From an uncultured Thermoleophilia bacterium (GTDB lineage Bacteria; Actinomycetota; Thermoleophilia; UBA2241): DNA of 44,625 bases. Shown in pieces: positions 1 to 6,758 of the stretch; the first letter of the stretch is position 1, and every line of letters starts with the position of its first letter. The translations under genes and the position numbers were made by a program. The stretch covers positions 1-44,625 of the forward strand of contig CAIYOD010000084.1 in assembly GCA_903927755.1 (NCBI GenBank), in the 5' to 3' direction. The notes under the pieces are model-generated. The model searched no databases, was not told the origin of the DNA, and saw only the letters and a program-made list of their open reading frames with translations.

Positions 1-146
1 CGGCCCTACGACTCGACCGCCGAACGGATCGCCGCCCTGCCCGGCTTCCTGCGCTACTACAATGGCTACCGACCGCACGGAGGTCTGGACGGCAGCACGC
101 CGCTGGGCAGACTCAGGTCAACAACCTCGTGATGCAGAACATCTAG
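1..146 (+). pseudogene. IS481-type transposase, C-terminal remnant
   Basis: The first 132 bases read in frame as the end of a transposase: RPYDSTAERIAALPGF, then LRYYNGYRPHGGLDGSTPLGRL. The YN-x-x-RPH-x-x-L pattern is typical of the end of the DDE integrase core in IS481/IS3-like transposases. This frame stops at 130-132 after a short tail. Another frame continues as VNNLVMQNI and stops at 144-146, which looks more like the natural IS481 C-terminus, so a single-base indel near 105-117 probably broke the gene. The 5' part lies outside the window. The family call rests on motif memory; the frameshift is inferred. Confidence 0.7.
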
Positions 147-148
147 CC

Positions 149-186
149 GGCGAGCTCCTTCGGCCGGCCATGCGCCGGCGCTCGCC
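149..186. other. Inverted repeat between transposase remnant and protease
   Basis: GGCGAGC (149-155) and GCTCGCC (180-186) form a 7-bp stem around a 24-base loop that itself contains the palindrome GGCCGGCC. It lies immediately beyond the stop codon of the minus-strand protease, so it could act as its terminator, although no T-tract follows. It could also be part of the end of the insertion sequence. Confidence 0.35.
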
Positions 187-2148
187 TCACCTGACCGTCA
201 GCGTCCTGACGCCCGGCTTGCTCTGCGCGTTGCCGGCCTGGTCGGTGGCATAGACCTTCCAGGTGTAACGCCCGGGAGCCAGCTTGCAGATCCAGGTGGA
301 GGTCCTGGCGAGATTGGTCGTCACCATCCCGAGCTTGAGCGTCTTCATCCGCCGCGCACCCTTGTAGACCTTGATTTGGCAGGTCGCCCCCGGCGTGATG
401 TCGTTGACGCGATACTTCAGCGTCGCCTTCTTGCCCTTCTTCGTCGTGGCGTTGCTGAGGGCCAGCGGCTTGGGGCGACCGGTGTCCACCCGTACCGTGC
501 GTCGTCGCGCCACCTCGATGTTGCCGGCGTTGTCCGCCGCGCGGAACGCCAGGACATGGGCTGCGTTGCCGGTGACGCGGCAGTCGGCTCCCCGCACCCA
601 GGCGGCTCCGTCGAGGCTGTACTCGACGTACGCGACCTTGGAGCCAGCGTCCACTGCGGAGAAGGATGCCGTGACGGGGGATGCGTGCCAAGCGTCGTCG
701 ATCCCCGTCGTCGTGGTCACCGGCGCTTCCCTGTCCACGGCGCCCCAGGCGTCGAGGCGCCCGCCGGTCACGCACGTACCGGCCAGGCCCGGGACCGGGT
801 CTGCGCCGCCCAGCACCCGCTCGATGCGTGCAGCCGCGCTCTCGCCCGGGAACAGGGCCGCGCACAGGGCGATCGTCCCCGTCACGTGCGGCGCGGCCAT
901 GGAGGTGCCCTTCTTGAACGTGTAGCCGCCGGCGGCCACCGCGACCGGCATCGTGCTCCAGATGTCGATGCCCGGCGCCACCAGGTCGACCGATCCGGCG
1001 CCGTAGTTGGAGAACTCCGTCAGCGCATCCGTGGCGTCCGCAGCCCCCACCGCGATGATGTTCGCGCTGTCGTAGGAGGCCGGATAGTACGGCGTGGCGT
1101 CGTTGTCGTCGCCGATCTTGTCCGTGCCGCCGTTGCCGGCGGCGGCCACGACGACGATGCCGGCGTCACCGGCGGTCTCGATCGCCCAGCGGAGGAAGGC
1201 GCTGCCCACGTTCTCGCCCCAGGAGGCATTGATGGCGACCACGTTGACCCCCCGCTCCTTCATCGCGACCACGTAGTCGATGCAGGCGATGGCGTCTGAG
1301 GTGGCGCCCTTGCCTTCGGCATCGAAGAAGCGGAGCGCCATGACGCTCGCCCGCCACGCGACACCGGTCACGCCGATCCCGTTGTCGCCCACGCCCGCCA
1401 TGGTCCCGGCCGTGTGCGTCCCGTGTCCCAGAACGTCCATCGGGTCGGATGGGTCGGAAGCGTCGGAAGCGCTGGCGATGCCGTAGACGTCGTCGACGTA
1501 GCCATTCGCGTCGTCGTCGATCGCATTGCCTTCGATCTCACCCGGGTTGTGCCACATGTTCGCGGCGAGGTCAGGGTGCGTGTAGTCCACTCCCGTGTCG
1601 ACGCTGGCCAGCACGACCGCCGGGGACCCCGTCGTCAGGTCCCAGGCGCCCGGCGCCCGGATCTGCGACATGCCCCACAGCACAGGGAAGTCCGGGTCGT
1701 CGGGCGCGGCGTCGAGGTGCAGGAGGTAGTCCGGCTCGGCACGCTCCACCCTGGGATCGTCCGTCAGTTCATCGATCAGGTCTGCCGTCGAGAGTGAGGC
1801 CGAGCGGACGACCGCGGTGCGGCCGCCGCCCGGCGCTCGCGGCAGGACGGCGGTGACGCGAGCGCCGCTTCGGATGGCGAGACGTGCCATGGCGGCCTGG
1901 GAGACGCCGTCGCGGAAGAGGACGAGGGCCTGCCGTGGAACGGACCGGGCGCTCGCCTCCACGGCGTCGGGCTGACGCTGCGCGGCGGCGGTCGTCCCCG
2001 CCGCCGCAGACGGACCAGCGAGCAGCAGGGTCGCGAGTCCGGCGACGAGGAGGAGCAGATGAGGGTAGTGCCTGTCTATGGGTCGCTCTCCCGGTCGGGC
2101 GGCGGATGTGGCGTCGGTCGCGTCCGTTGAACGAAGATGCAGCCACAC
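187..2148 (-). CDS. Secreted subtilisin-like (S8) serine protease with C-terminal Ig-like repeats
   Basis: Exported endopeptidase of family S8. Numbering from the GTG at 2148 (653 aa): hydrophobic signal segment at 31-45 followed by an Ala-rich cleavage region, an I9-like propeptide region around 70-145, then the catalytic domain with Asp184 (ASVDTGVD), His242 (GHGTHTAG), oxyanion Asn339 (AAAGNGG) and Ser416 (GTSMAAPH). Residues from about 465 to the end look like two Ig-like modules of the bacterial adhesin/OmpL47 kind, each with a D-x-AGN motif. The start is uncertain: GTG 2148 has no ribosome binding site and gives a 30-residue lead before the signal helix. An ATA at 2079 sits 6 bases after GGGAGAG and would give an ordinary signal peptide. 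The open frame continues upstream antisense to the ABC genes, which is not real. The gene is monocistronic and divergent from the ABC operon. Substrate unknown. Confidence 0.9.
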   Translation of the reverse strand: MWLHLRSTDATDATSAARPGERPIDRHYPHLLLLVAGLATLLLAGPSAAAGTTAAAQRQPDAVEASARSVPRQALVLFRDGVSQAAMARLAIRSGARVTAVLPRAPGGGRTAVVRSASLSTADLIDELTDDPRVERAEPDYLLHLDAAPDDPDFPVLWGMSQIRAPGAWDLTTGSPAVVLASVDTGVDYTHPDLAANMWHNPGEIEGNAIDDDANGYVDDVYGIASASDASDPSDPMDVLGHGTHTAGTMAGVGDNGIGVTGVAWRASVMALRFFDAEGKGATSDAIACIDYVVAMKERGVNVVAINASWGENVGSAFLRWAIETAGDAGIVVVAAAGNGGTDKIGDDNDATPYYPASYDSANIIAVGAADATDALTEFSNYGAGSVDLVAPGIDIWSTMPVAVAAGGYTFKKGTSMAAPHVTGTIALCAALFPGESAAARIERVLGGADPVPGLAGTCVTGGRLDAWGAVDREAPVTTTTGIDDAWHASPVTASFSAVDAGSKVAYVEYSLDGAAWVRGADCRVTGNAAHVLAFRAADNAGNIEVARRRTVRVDTGRPKPLALSNATTKKGKKATLKYRVNDITPGATCQIKVYKGARRMKTLKLGMVTTNLARTSTWICKLAPGRYTWKVYATDQAGNAQSKPGVRTLTVR

Positions 2149-2217
2149 GAACGATAGCAGAGACGACGGGCTCTTCGTGTGAGGACGTCCGGGGGCCCGA
2201 AATCGTGACCGCGCGTC

Positions 2218-2232
2218 CTCTACGGTGTAGAG
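2218..2232. promoter_or_regulatory. Operator-like dyad upstream of ABC exporter
   Basis: CTCTACGGTGTAGAG is a perfect 6-bp dyad with a 3-base spacer. It lies 40 bases before the start of the ATPase gene, in the 123-bp divergent region shared with the protease. Short dyads of this shape are common sites for TetR or PadR regulators of drug-export operons. No regulator gene lies next to it, so which protein binds is unknown. Confidence 0.5.
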
Positions 2233-2271
2233 TGTGGCCCGGTGGAAGCGGCTACGAGGAGGGTCACAGCG

Positions 2272-3216
2272 GTGAGCATCGTCGAGGTCAAGGAGCTGCG
2301 CAAGCAGTACGATCCGCCGAAGGGCGTACTGGCCGTCGACGGCGTGAGCTTCGGCATCGAGCAGGGCGAGATCTTCAGCCTGCTGGGCCCCAACGGCGCC
2401 GGCAAGAGCACCACCATCTCCATGCTGAGCTGCCTGCTCAAGCCCACCGGCGGCGACGCCACCGTGGCCGGGCACTCCGTCGTGAGCGACCCGCAGGCGG
2501 TCAAGGAGACCATCGGTGTCGTCCCGCAGGACATCGCCCTGTACCCCGACATGAGCGCCCGCGAGAACCTCGTGTTCTGGGGCCGCATGTACGGCCTGTC
2601 GGGCGATGAGTTGAAGCGGCGTGTGGACGAGGTGCTGGAGCTCATCACCCTCGTCGACCGGCAGAAGGACCGCGTCGACAAGTTCAGCGGCGGCATGAAG
2701 CGGCGTGTCAACATCGGCGTGGCGCTGCTGCACAAGCCCAAGGTTCTGTACCTCGACGAGCCGACGGTGGGGATCGACCCGCAGAGCCGGCGGTCGATCC
2801 TCGACGGCATCCTCGCGCTCCGCGACCAGGGGATGACGATCCTCTACACCACGCACTACATGGCCGAGGCGCAGGAGCTCAGCGACCGCATCGCCATCGT
2901 CGACCACGGCAAGATGATCGCGGTCGGGACGCACGAGGAGCTCGTGAAGATCGTCGGAGAGGGCGCCCGCGTGAGCGCCCGCGTCGACCACTACCTCGAA
3001 GGTATGGCCGAGCGCTGGCGCGAGGTCAAGGGCGTCGAGAAGGTCGAGATCGAAGAGGACGAGGCCGTGCTGCTCACGGAGGACCCGAACGAGGTGCTGC
3101 CGCGGCTGTTCGAAGCGGCGGCCACGGCCGGCTCGCGCATCACCGAGATCAACGTCACGGAGCCGAACCTCGAGATGGTGTTCCTGCACCTGACCGGCCG
3201 CGCGCTTCGCGAATAA
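2272..3216 (+). CDS. ABC-2 type exporter, ATP-binding protein
   Basis: Cytoplasmic ATPase that powers the two membrane proteins encoded downstream, probably exporting a hydrophobic compound or drug (DrrA/YhaP-type). Of 314 aa, Walker A is GPNGAGKST (39-47), the Q-loop is in VVPQD, the signature is FSGGMKRR, Walker B is LYLDEPTVGIDP and the switch His is in YTTHYMAEA. The C-terminal ~80 residues form the extra domain usual in this subfamily. GTG 2272 is chosen because AGGAGGG (2257-2263) sits 8 bases upstream; an earlier in-frame ATG at 2242 precedes that site. First gene of a three-gene operon; the next gene starts 12 bases after its stop. Substrate cannot be read from the sequence. Confidence 0.95.
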   Translation: MSIVEVKELRKQYDPPKGVLAVDGVSFGIEQGEIFSLLGPNGAGKSTTISMLSCLLKPTGGDATVAGHSVVSDPQAVKETIGVVPQDIALYPDMSARENLVFWGRMYGLSGDELKRRVDEVLELITLVDRQKDRVDKFSGGMKRRVNIGVALLHKPKVLYLDEPTVGIDPQSRRSILDGILALRDQGMTILYTTHYMAEAQELSDRIAIVDHGKMIAVGTHEELVKIVGEGARVSARVDHYLEGMAERWREVKGVEKVEIEEDEAVLLTEDPNEVLPRLFEAAATAGSRITEINVTEPNLEMVFLHLTGRALRE

Positions 3217-3228
3217 CGCCGGTCGCCG

Positions 3229-4470
3229 ATGATCAAGATCCTCGCCATCGCCTGGAAGGACCTGCGCAGCACGTTCCGCAACGTGCCGGCGCTCGTGATG
3301 ATGCTGGTCGCGCCGCTGGCACTCGCCGCCCTGCTCGGCTTCGCCTTCGGCGGCGGCGGCGGGTTCGACATCGCCGCGACCAAGGTCGTGGTCGCGAACC
3401 TGGACAAGGGCGGCGCCGAGGCCGGCCAGAGCGCCGGCGCCGCCATCCAGAGCATCCTCTCGAGCAAGGACCTCAAGGACGTGCTGGAGACGAGCACGAA
3501 GAGCTCTGCCGCCGCTGCCCGGCAGGCCGTCGACGACGGCGAGGCGGCGGTGGCCGTCATCGTCCCCGAGGACTTCAGCGCCGTCGTCTACGGCAGCGAC
3601 CCGACGGCGACCAGTCAGGTCGAGCTCTACGAGAACCCGACCAGCGAGATCGGCGGCTCCATCGTCGAGGGCGTGGTCGGGCAGGTGCTCGCCGACTTCA
3701 ACGGCGCCCGCGCGGCCGCCGCCGGCGCCGTGGCCCTGCGCTCGGATGCGGCCGGCGATCCCGCCGCGGCCCAGGTCGCCGGCACTGCCGCCGAGCAGTT
3801 CACCCACGCCGGCGGCGTCTCCGCGGGGCTCCAGATCAGCCAGCGCTCGCCGCAGGCCGGCGCGACGGAGAAGGAAGTCAGCGTCACCGGGGCCATCCTC
3901 TCCGGCATGATGATCTTCTTCATGTTCTTCGGCGCGGCCAACGTCGCGCGCACGATCCTCACCGAGGATCGCGACGGCACCATGCCGCGCCTGTTCACGA
4001 CGCCGACGCGGCACGGCGTGATCATCGCCGGCAAGTTCGTCTCGGTGTTCGTCACGGTGCTCGTGCAGGCGATCGTGCTGCTCATCGCCGGCCGCCTGAT
4101 GTTCAGCATCCAGTGGGGCCGCCTGGACGCCGTCGTCCTGCTCACCGTAGTCGCCGCCGGCGTGGCCGGCGGCCTCGCCCTCCTCGTCATCTCGTTCGCC
4201 AAGACGCCGGCGCAGGCCGGAGCGATCGGCTCCGGCGTCTACCTGATCCTCGCCCTCCTCGGCGGCAACTTCACCGGGACGGCGCAGACCAGCGGCGTCT
4301 ACGGTATCGTCCAGAAGTTCACGCCCAACGGCTGGCTCATCGAGGGCTGGGACACGACCATGCGCGGCGGCGGGGCGCTGGACATCCGCTGGCAGCTCCT
4401 GGTGCCCCTGGGGTTCGCCGTCGCCTTCTTCCTCTTCGCCGTACTCAAGATGAGGAGGCGGTTCGCGTGA
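3229..4470 (+). CDS. ABC-2 family transporter permease
   Basis: Membrane subunit of the exporter, 413 aa. The layout is that of long ABC-2 permeases (YhaP/DrrB-like): one membrane helix near residues 20-45, including a run of glycines, then a large extracytoplasmic domain to about residue 220, then a block of five or six helices to the C-terminus, ending in a basic tail. The segment EDRDGTMPRLFTTP after the first helix of the block matches the conserved cytoplasmic coupling helix of this family. It is co-transcribed with the ATPase (12-base gap) and the second permease (starts 10 bases after its stop) and most likely forms a heterodimer with the latter. Confidence 0.92.
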   Translation: MIKILAIAWKDLRSTFRNVPALVMMLVAPLALAALLGFAFGGGGGFDIAATKVVVANLDKGGAEAGQSAGAAIQSILSSKDLKDVLETSTKSSAAAARQAVDDGEAAVAVIVPEDFSAVVYGSDPTATSQVELYENPTSEIGGSIVEGVVGQVLADFNGARAAAAGAVALRSDAAGDPAAAQVAGTAAEQFTHAGGVSAGLQISQRSPQAGATEKEVSVTGAILSGMMIFFMFFGAANVARTILTEDRDGTMPRLFTTPTRHGVIIAGKFVSVFVTVLVQAIVLLIAGRLMFSIQWGRLDAVVLLTVVAAGVAGGLALLVISFAKTPAQAGAIGSGVYLILALLGGNFTGTAQTSGVYGIVQKFTPNGWLIEGWDTTMRGGGALDIRWQLLVPLGFAVAFFLFAVLKMRRRFA

Positions 4471-4480
4471 GGTGCCCGGC

Positions 4481-5689
4481 ATGAAGCTGGCCGCCATCCT
4501 CGCCCGCAAGGACCTGCTGGAGACCCTGCGCGACAAGCTGTCGTTCGTCTTCATCCTGTTGATGCCGCTGGCCTTCACGCTGTTCTTCGGGCTGCTCTTC
4601 GGCGGCGGCGGCAACACGGACAAGCTGCCGCTGGCGGTGTGGGACGCGGACGGCGGCGCGGCTGCGAAGCAGCTCGTCGCCGACCTCGACAAGTCCTCCG
4701 TCGTCCACGTGGTCGTCAAGCAGGGGGACGAGTTCGAGACGTGGATGGCCGACGAGCGCGCCGCCGCCGGCCTCCTCGTCCCGAAGGGCTACAGCGCCGC
4801 CGTGGCCTCAGGGGAGCAGGCTGATCTCACGATCGTCTCCACCCAGGGCTCGAACGGCGCCGCCACGGCAGCCAGCGCGGTGCGCTCGCTCGCCGGGGAG
4901 CAGGTGACGGTCGAGCTGGCCTCGCGGGCCGCCGCGGAGGCCATCTGGACCACGCGCAGCATGCGGTCCGGCTCGCAGGAGACCGTCGTCGTCCAGTCCG
5001 CCGCCGAGGCCCGGCCGGTCGTGGCCGCCGCCCTGGCTCGCCCCGCCGTCAGTACCAGAGTCGTCGAGGCCGGTGCCGCCGCCGGCCAGACGCCGAGCGG
5101 GTTCATCCTCAGCTCCCCCGGCATGCTGGTGAACTTCATCCTGTTCAGCCTCATGACGGCCGGTATCGCGCTCATCATCGAGCGCCAGAATGGGACGCTG
5201 CAGCGGCTCATGACCACGCGCCTGCGGCGCTGGGAGCTCATCGGCGGCAAGGCCGCCGGCATGTTCCTGCTCACCTTCGTGCAGCAGATCCTGCTGATGG
5301 GGGTCGCGCAGCTCTTCTTCGGAGTGGACTACCTGCGCGACCCCGTAGCGCTGTTCCTGATGATGGTCTCGCTCTCGCTGGTGGCGAGCACGCTGGGTCT
5401 GCTGCTCGCCTCCGTCATGAAGAGCGAGCAGGCGCTCATCGCCACGACGGTGCTCGTCTCGATGGCCGTCGCCGCCATGTCCGGCGCCTGGTTCCCGCTG
5501 GAGATCACCGGGCCGACGTTCCAGACGGTCGGCCACCTGCTGCCGACCGCGTGGATCCTCGACGGCCTGCGCGGGATCGTGGTGCGCGGGTTCGACGTCT
5601 CCGACGTGCTGCCCGCGTTCGGCGTCTCGGTGGCGTGGGCAGCGGGCTTCTTCGTGCTCGCCGTCTGGCGCTTCCGGTTGAGCGACTGA
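4481..5689 (+). CDS. ABC-2 family transporter permease (second subunit)
   Basis: Membrane protein of about 402 aa, similar in plan to the preceding gene: N-terminal helix (about 22-42) ending in a Gly-rich stretch, extracytoplasmic domain, and a C-terminal bundle of about six helices. The coupling segment IERQNGTLQRLMTTRL is present. ATG 4481 is preferred because GAGG ends 8 bases upstream; an in-frame GTG at 4472 is also possible. The two permeases are clearly paralogous and probably pair as a heterodimer. The stop is directly followed by the stop of the convergent small gene, leaving no intergenic space. Confidence 0.92.
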   Translation: MKLAAILARKDLLETLRDKLSFVFILLMPLAFTLFFGLLFGGGGNTDKLPLAVWDADGGAAAKQLVADLDKSSVVHVVVKQGDEFETWMADERAAAGLLVPKGYSAAVASGEQADLTIVSTQGSNGAATAASAVRSLAGEQVTVELASRAAAEAIWTTRSMRSGSQETVVVQSAAEARPVVAAALARPAVSTRVVEAGAAAGQTPSGFILSSPGMLVNFILFSLMTAGIALIIERQNGTLQRLMTTRLRRWELIGGKAAGMFLLTFVQQILLMGVAQLFFGVDYLRDPVALFLMMVSLSLVASTLGLLLASVMKSEQALIATTVLVSMAVAAMSGAWFPLEITGPTFQTVGHLLPTAWILDGLRGIVVRGFDVSDVLPAFGVSVAWAAGFFVLAVWRFRLSD

Positions 5690-6004
5690 TCAGTCCTTGG
5701 ACGGCTTGATGCTCGCGTCCTGGGGCAGAGCCAGGCCGGCAGCTACCTCGATCGCTTTGATGATCCCGCTGGGCACGGGGCAGGCCGGGTGCACGAGGTG
5801 CTCGGCGGCGAGCTTGAGGGTCACTGGCCCCTCTCCGCGGTAGCTGATCTCCTTGTACGGGTCGACCTCGGTGAGCGCCTCGGCGAGCTGCTCCACGTAG
5901 CCGCAGTCGGTCTCGAACTCCACGCGTACCTTACGGCCTTCGGTGGTCGTCGTGACGGTCGTGCAGAATCCGCAGATGCCGCTCTCGATCTCGGCTGAAG
6001 CCAT
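5690..6004 (-). CDS. Small conserved Cys-containing protein of unknown function
   Basis: A 104-residue soluble protein with no signal peptide. It has a CGFC motif near the N-terminus, a third Cys in DCGYVEQ and an H-x-x-HPACPVP motif in the second half. That spacing of Cys and His suggests metal binding or redox-active thiols. The start is firm: AGGAGG lies just upstream of the ATG at 6004. It resembles short hypothetical proteins found in anaerobes and actinobacteria, but I cannot name a characterised homologue. It is read away from a TACCCC-acc-GGGGTA dyad 42 bases upstream, suggesting control by a CsoR-like sensor. Its stop abuts the stop of the ABC permease. Confidence 0.8.
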   Translation of the reverse strand: MASAEIESGICGFCTTVTTTTEGRKVRVEFETDCGYVEQLAEALTEVDPYKEISYRGEGPVTLKLAAEHLVHPACPVPSGIIKAIEVAAGLALPQDASIKPSKD

Positions 6005-6045
6005 CGGTCCTCCTGGTGGCGGTGATCACTCGGGTGACGTCATGG

Positions 6046-6060
6046 TACCCCACCGGGGTA
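6046..6060. promoter_or_regulatory. CsoR/CstR-like operator dyad
   Basis: TACCCC-acc-GGGGTA is a perfect 6-bp dyad followed by an A/T-rich flank. CsoR-family regulators (copper or persulfide sensing) are known to bind sites of the form TACCC-N-GGGTA. The site lies 42 bases before the start of the minus-strand small Cys protein. The 6005-6300 stretch has no convincing gene and several further GGTACC/GGGTACCC motifs (6107-6114, 6139-6150). The regulator is not encoded in this window. Confidence 0.5.
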
Positions 6061-6072
6061 TTTCTCGAGCAC

Positions 6073-6090
6073 GGAAGGGGCGCCCCTTCC
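6073..6090. repeat. Perfect 18-bp palindrome
   Basis: GGAAGGGGCGCCCCTTCC is exactly self-complementary with no spacer. It lies 13 bases beyond the CsoR-like dyad in the intergenic region. Its role is unknown; a second operator for a dimeric regulator is possible. Confidence 0.6.
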
Positions 6091-6300
6091 CGGTCGGAAC
6101 GGGAACGGGTACCCAGAGAAGTCGGGAGTATCGCCTCAGTACCCAGGTACCTCCCGCTGCCGAAAGCCCTAGGGCAACGAAGGTACGGAGCGCGGGGGGG
6201 CATCATGGGGCTACGGCGGGATCACGCGGGCGATGACCGGCCAACGCGAGTGGGCGCGTGCGAGGCGGAGGCTCCGGGGCCGCGGCTCTGCTGGCCTGGC

Positions 6301-6522
6301 ATGGCCTTCGACAGAGCGCGCGTGCTGGCGCTCGGGATGCCCGCCTACCGCTGGACGCCCGATGGTGAGCTCTGGGAGTTCGAGGACGGCGCGTTCTTCG
6401 TGACGGGCCGCGGAGACAAGGGAGTGCGGCGGCGCGTGGACGACGAGCGCGTCGCGCCCGACGAAGGCTGGTCGCATCCGGCCGACTGCGAGTGTCCGGC
6501 CTGCTGCGCCGACAGGTCCTGA
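6301..6522 (+). CDS. Small hypothetical protein with Cys-rich C-terminus
   Basis: A 73-residue reading frame with strong G/C preference at third positions, ending in ADCECPACCADRS, which carries a C-x-C-x2-CC cluster. The centre (GELWEFEDGAFFVTG) looks like a small beta-rich fold. ATG 6301 is chosen because the upstream part of the open frame does not look coding; no clear ribosome binding site precedes it. It could bind a metal through the Cys cluster. I do not recognise the family. Its nearest neighbours are the CsoR-like region upstream and repeats downstream. Confidence 0.5.
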   Translation: MAFDRARVLALGMPAYRWTPDGELWEFEDGAFFVTGRGDKGVRRRVDDERVAPDEGWSHPADCECPACCADRS

Positions 6523-6580
6523 CTGCCGCGACCGCCGCGACCGCGGCGACTGCTGCGACCGCTGCGACCTCCGAGACCGC
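6523..6580. repeat. Imperfect 9-bp tandem repeats
   Basis: Roughly six copies of a 9-base unit of the form CGACCGCTG / CGACCGCCG follow the stop of the small Cys-rich ORF. They lie in the 236-bp non-coding stretch (6523-6758) between that ORF and the end of nuoN. No gene is seen there. Confidence 0.6.
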
Positions 6581-6636
6581 CCGGGTCGACCTCCGCTGAC
6601 CCCGTCGCGAGGCGGCCAGGTATGTCTGCTCCCGAG

Positions 6637-6708
6637 TGGCATCACCGGTGGCGTCCTGCGTGGCATCACCGGTGGCGCCATGCCTGGCATCACCGGCGAT
6701 GCCACCGT
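6637..6708. repeat. Three 24-bp tandem repeats
   Basis: TGGCATCACCGG recurs at 6637, 6661 and 6685 with an exact 24-base period. The first two copies share 17 bases (TGGCATCACCGGTGGCG); the third diverges after CCGG and contains GGCATCACCGGCGATGCC, which can fold as a short hairpin. It lies about 50 bases beyond the nuoN stop, so it may sit at the 3' end of the long nuo transcript. Confidence 0.7.
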
Positions 6709-6758
6709 CCAGCGCACTACCTCCCGCTCCGGACGACGACGCAGGGACGGTGGGCCGC

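Noticed and set aside
2149..4719. Continuation of the protease reading frame for 857 codons upstream on the minus strand
   Set aside because: It is antisense to two well-supported ABC genes, is rich in Arg/Asp/His/Ala as expected for a shadow frame, and the signal peptide lies after it.
6637..6708. Short repeats considered as a CRISPR array
   Set aside because: Period is only 24 bases in all, with no unique spacers and no cas genes.
6211..6758. Minus-strand open frame covering the tandem repeats next to nuoN
   Set aside because: Composition is that of a repeat translation (Met-Pro and Arg-Ser runs) and it continues antisense-like through nuoN in the wrong frame.
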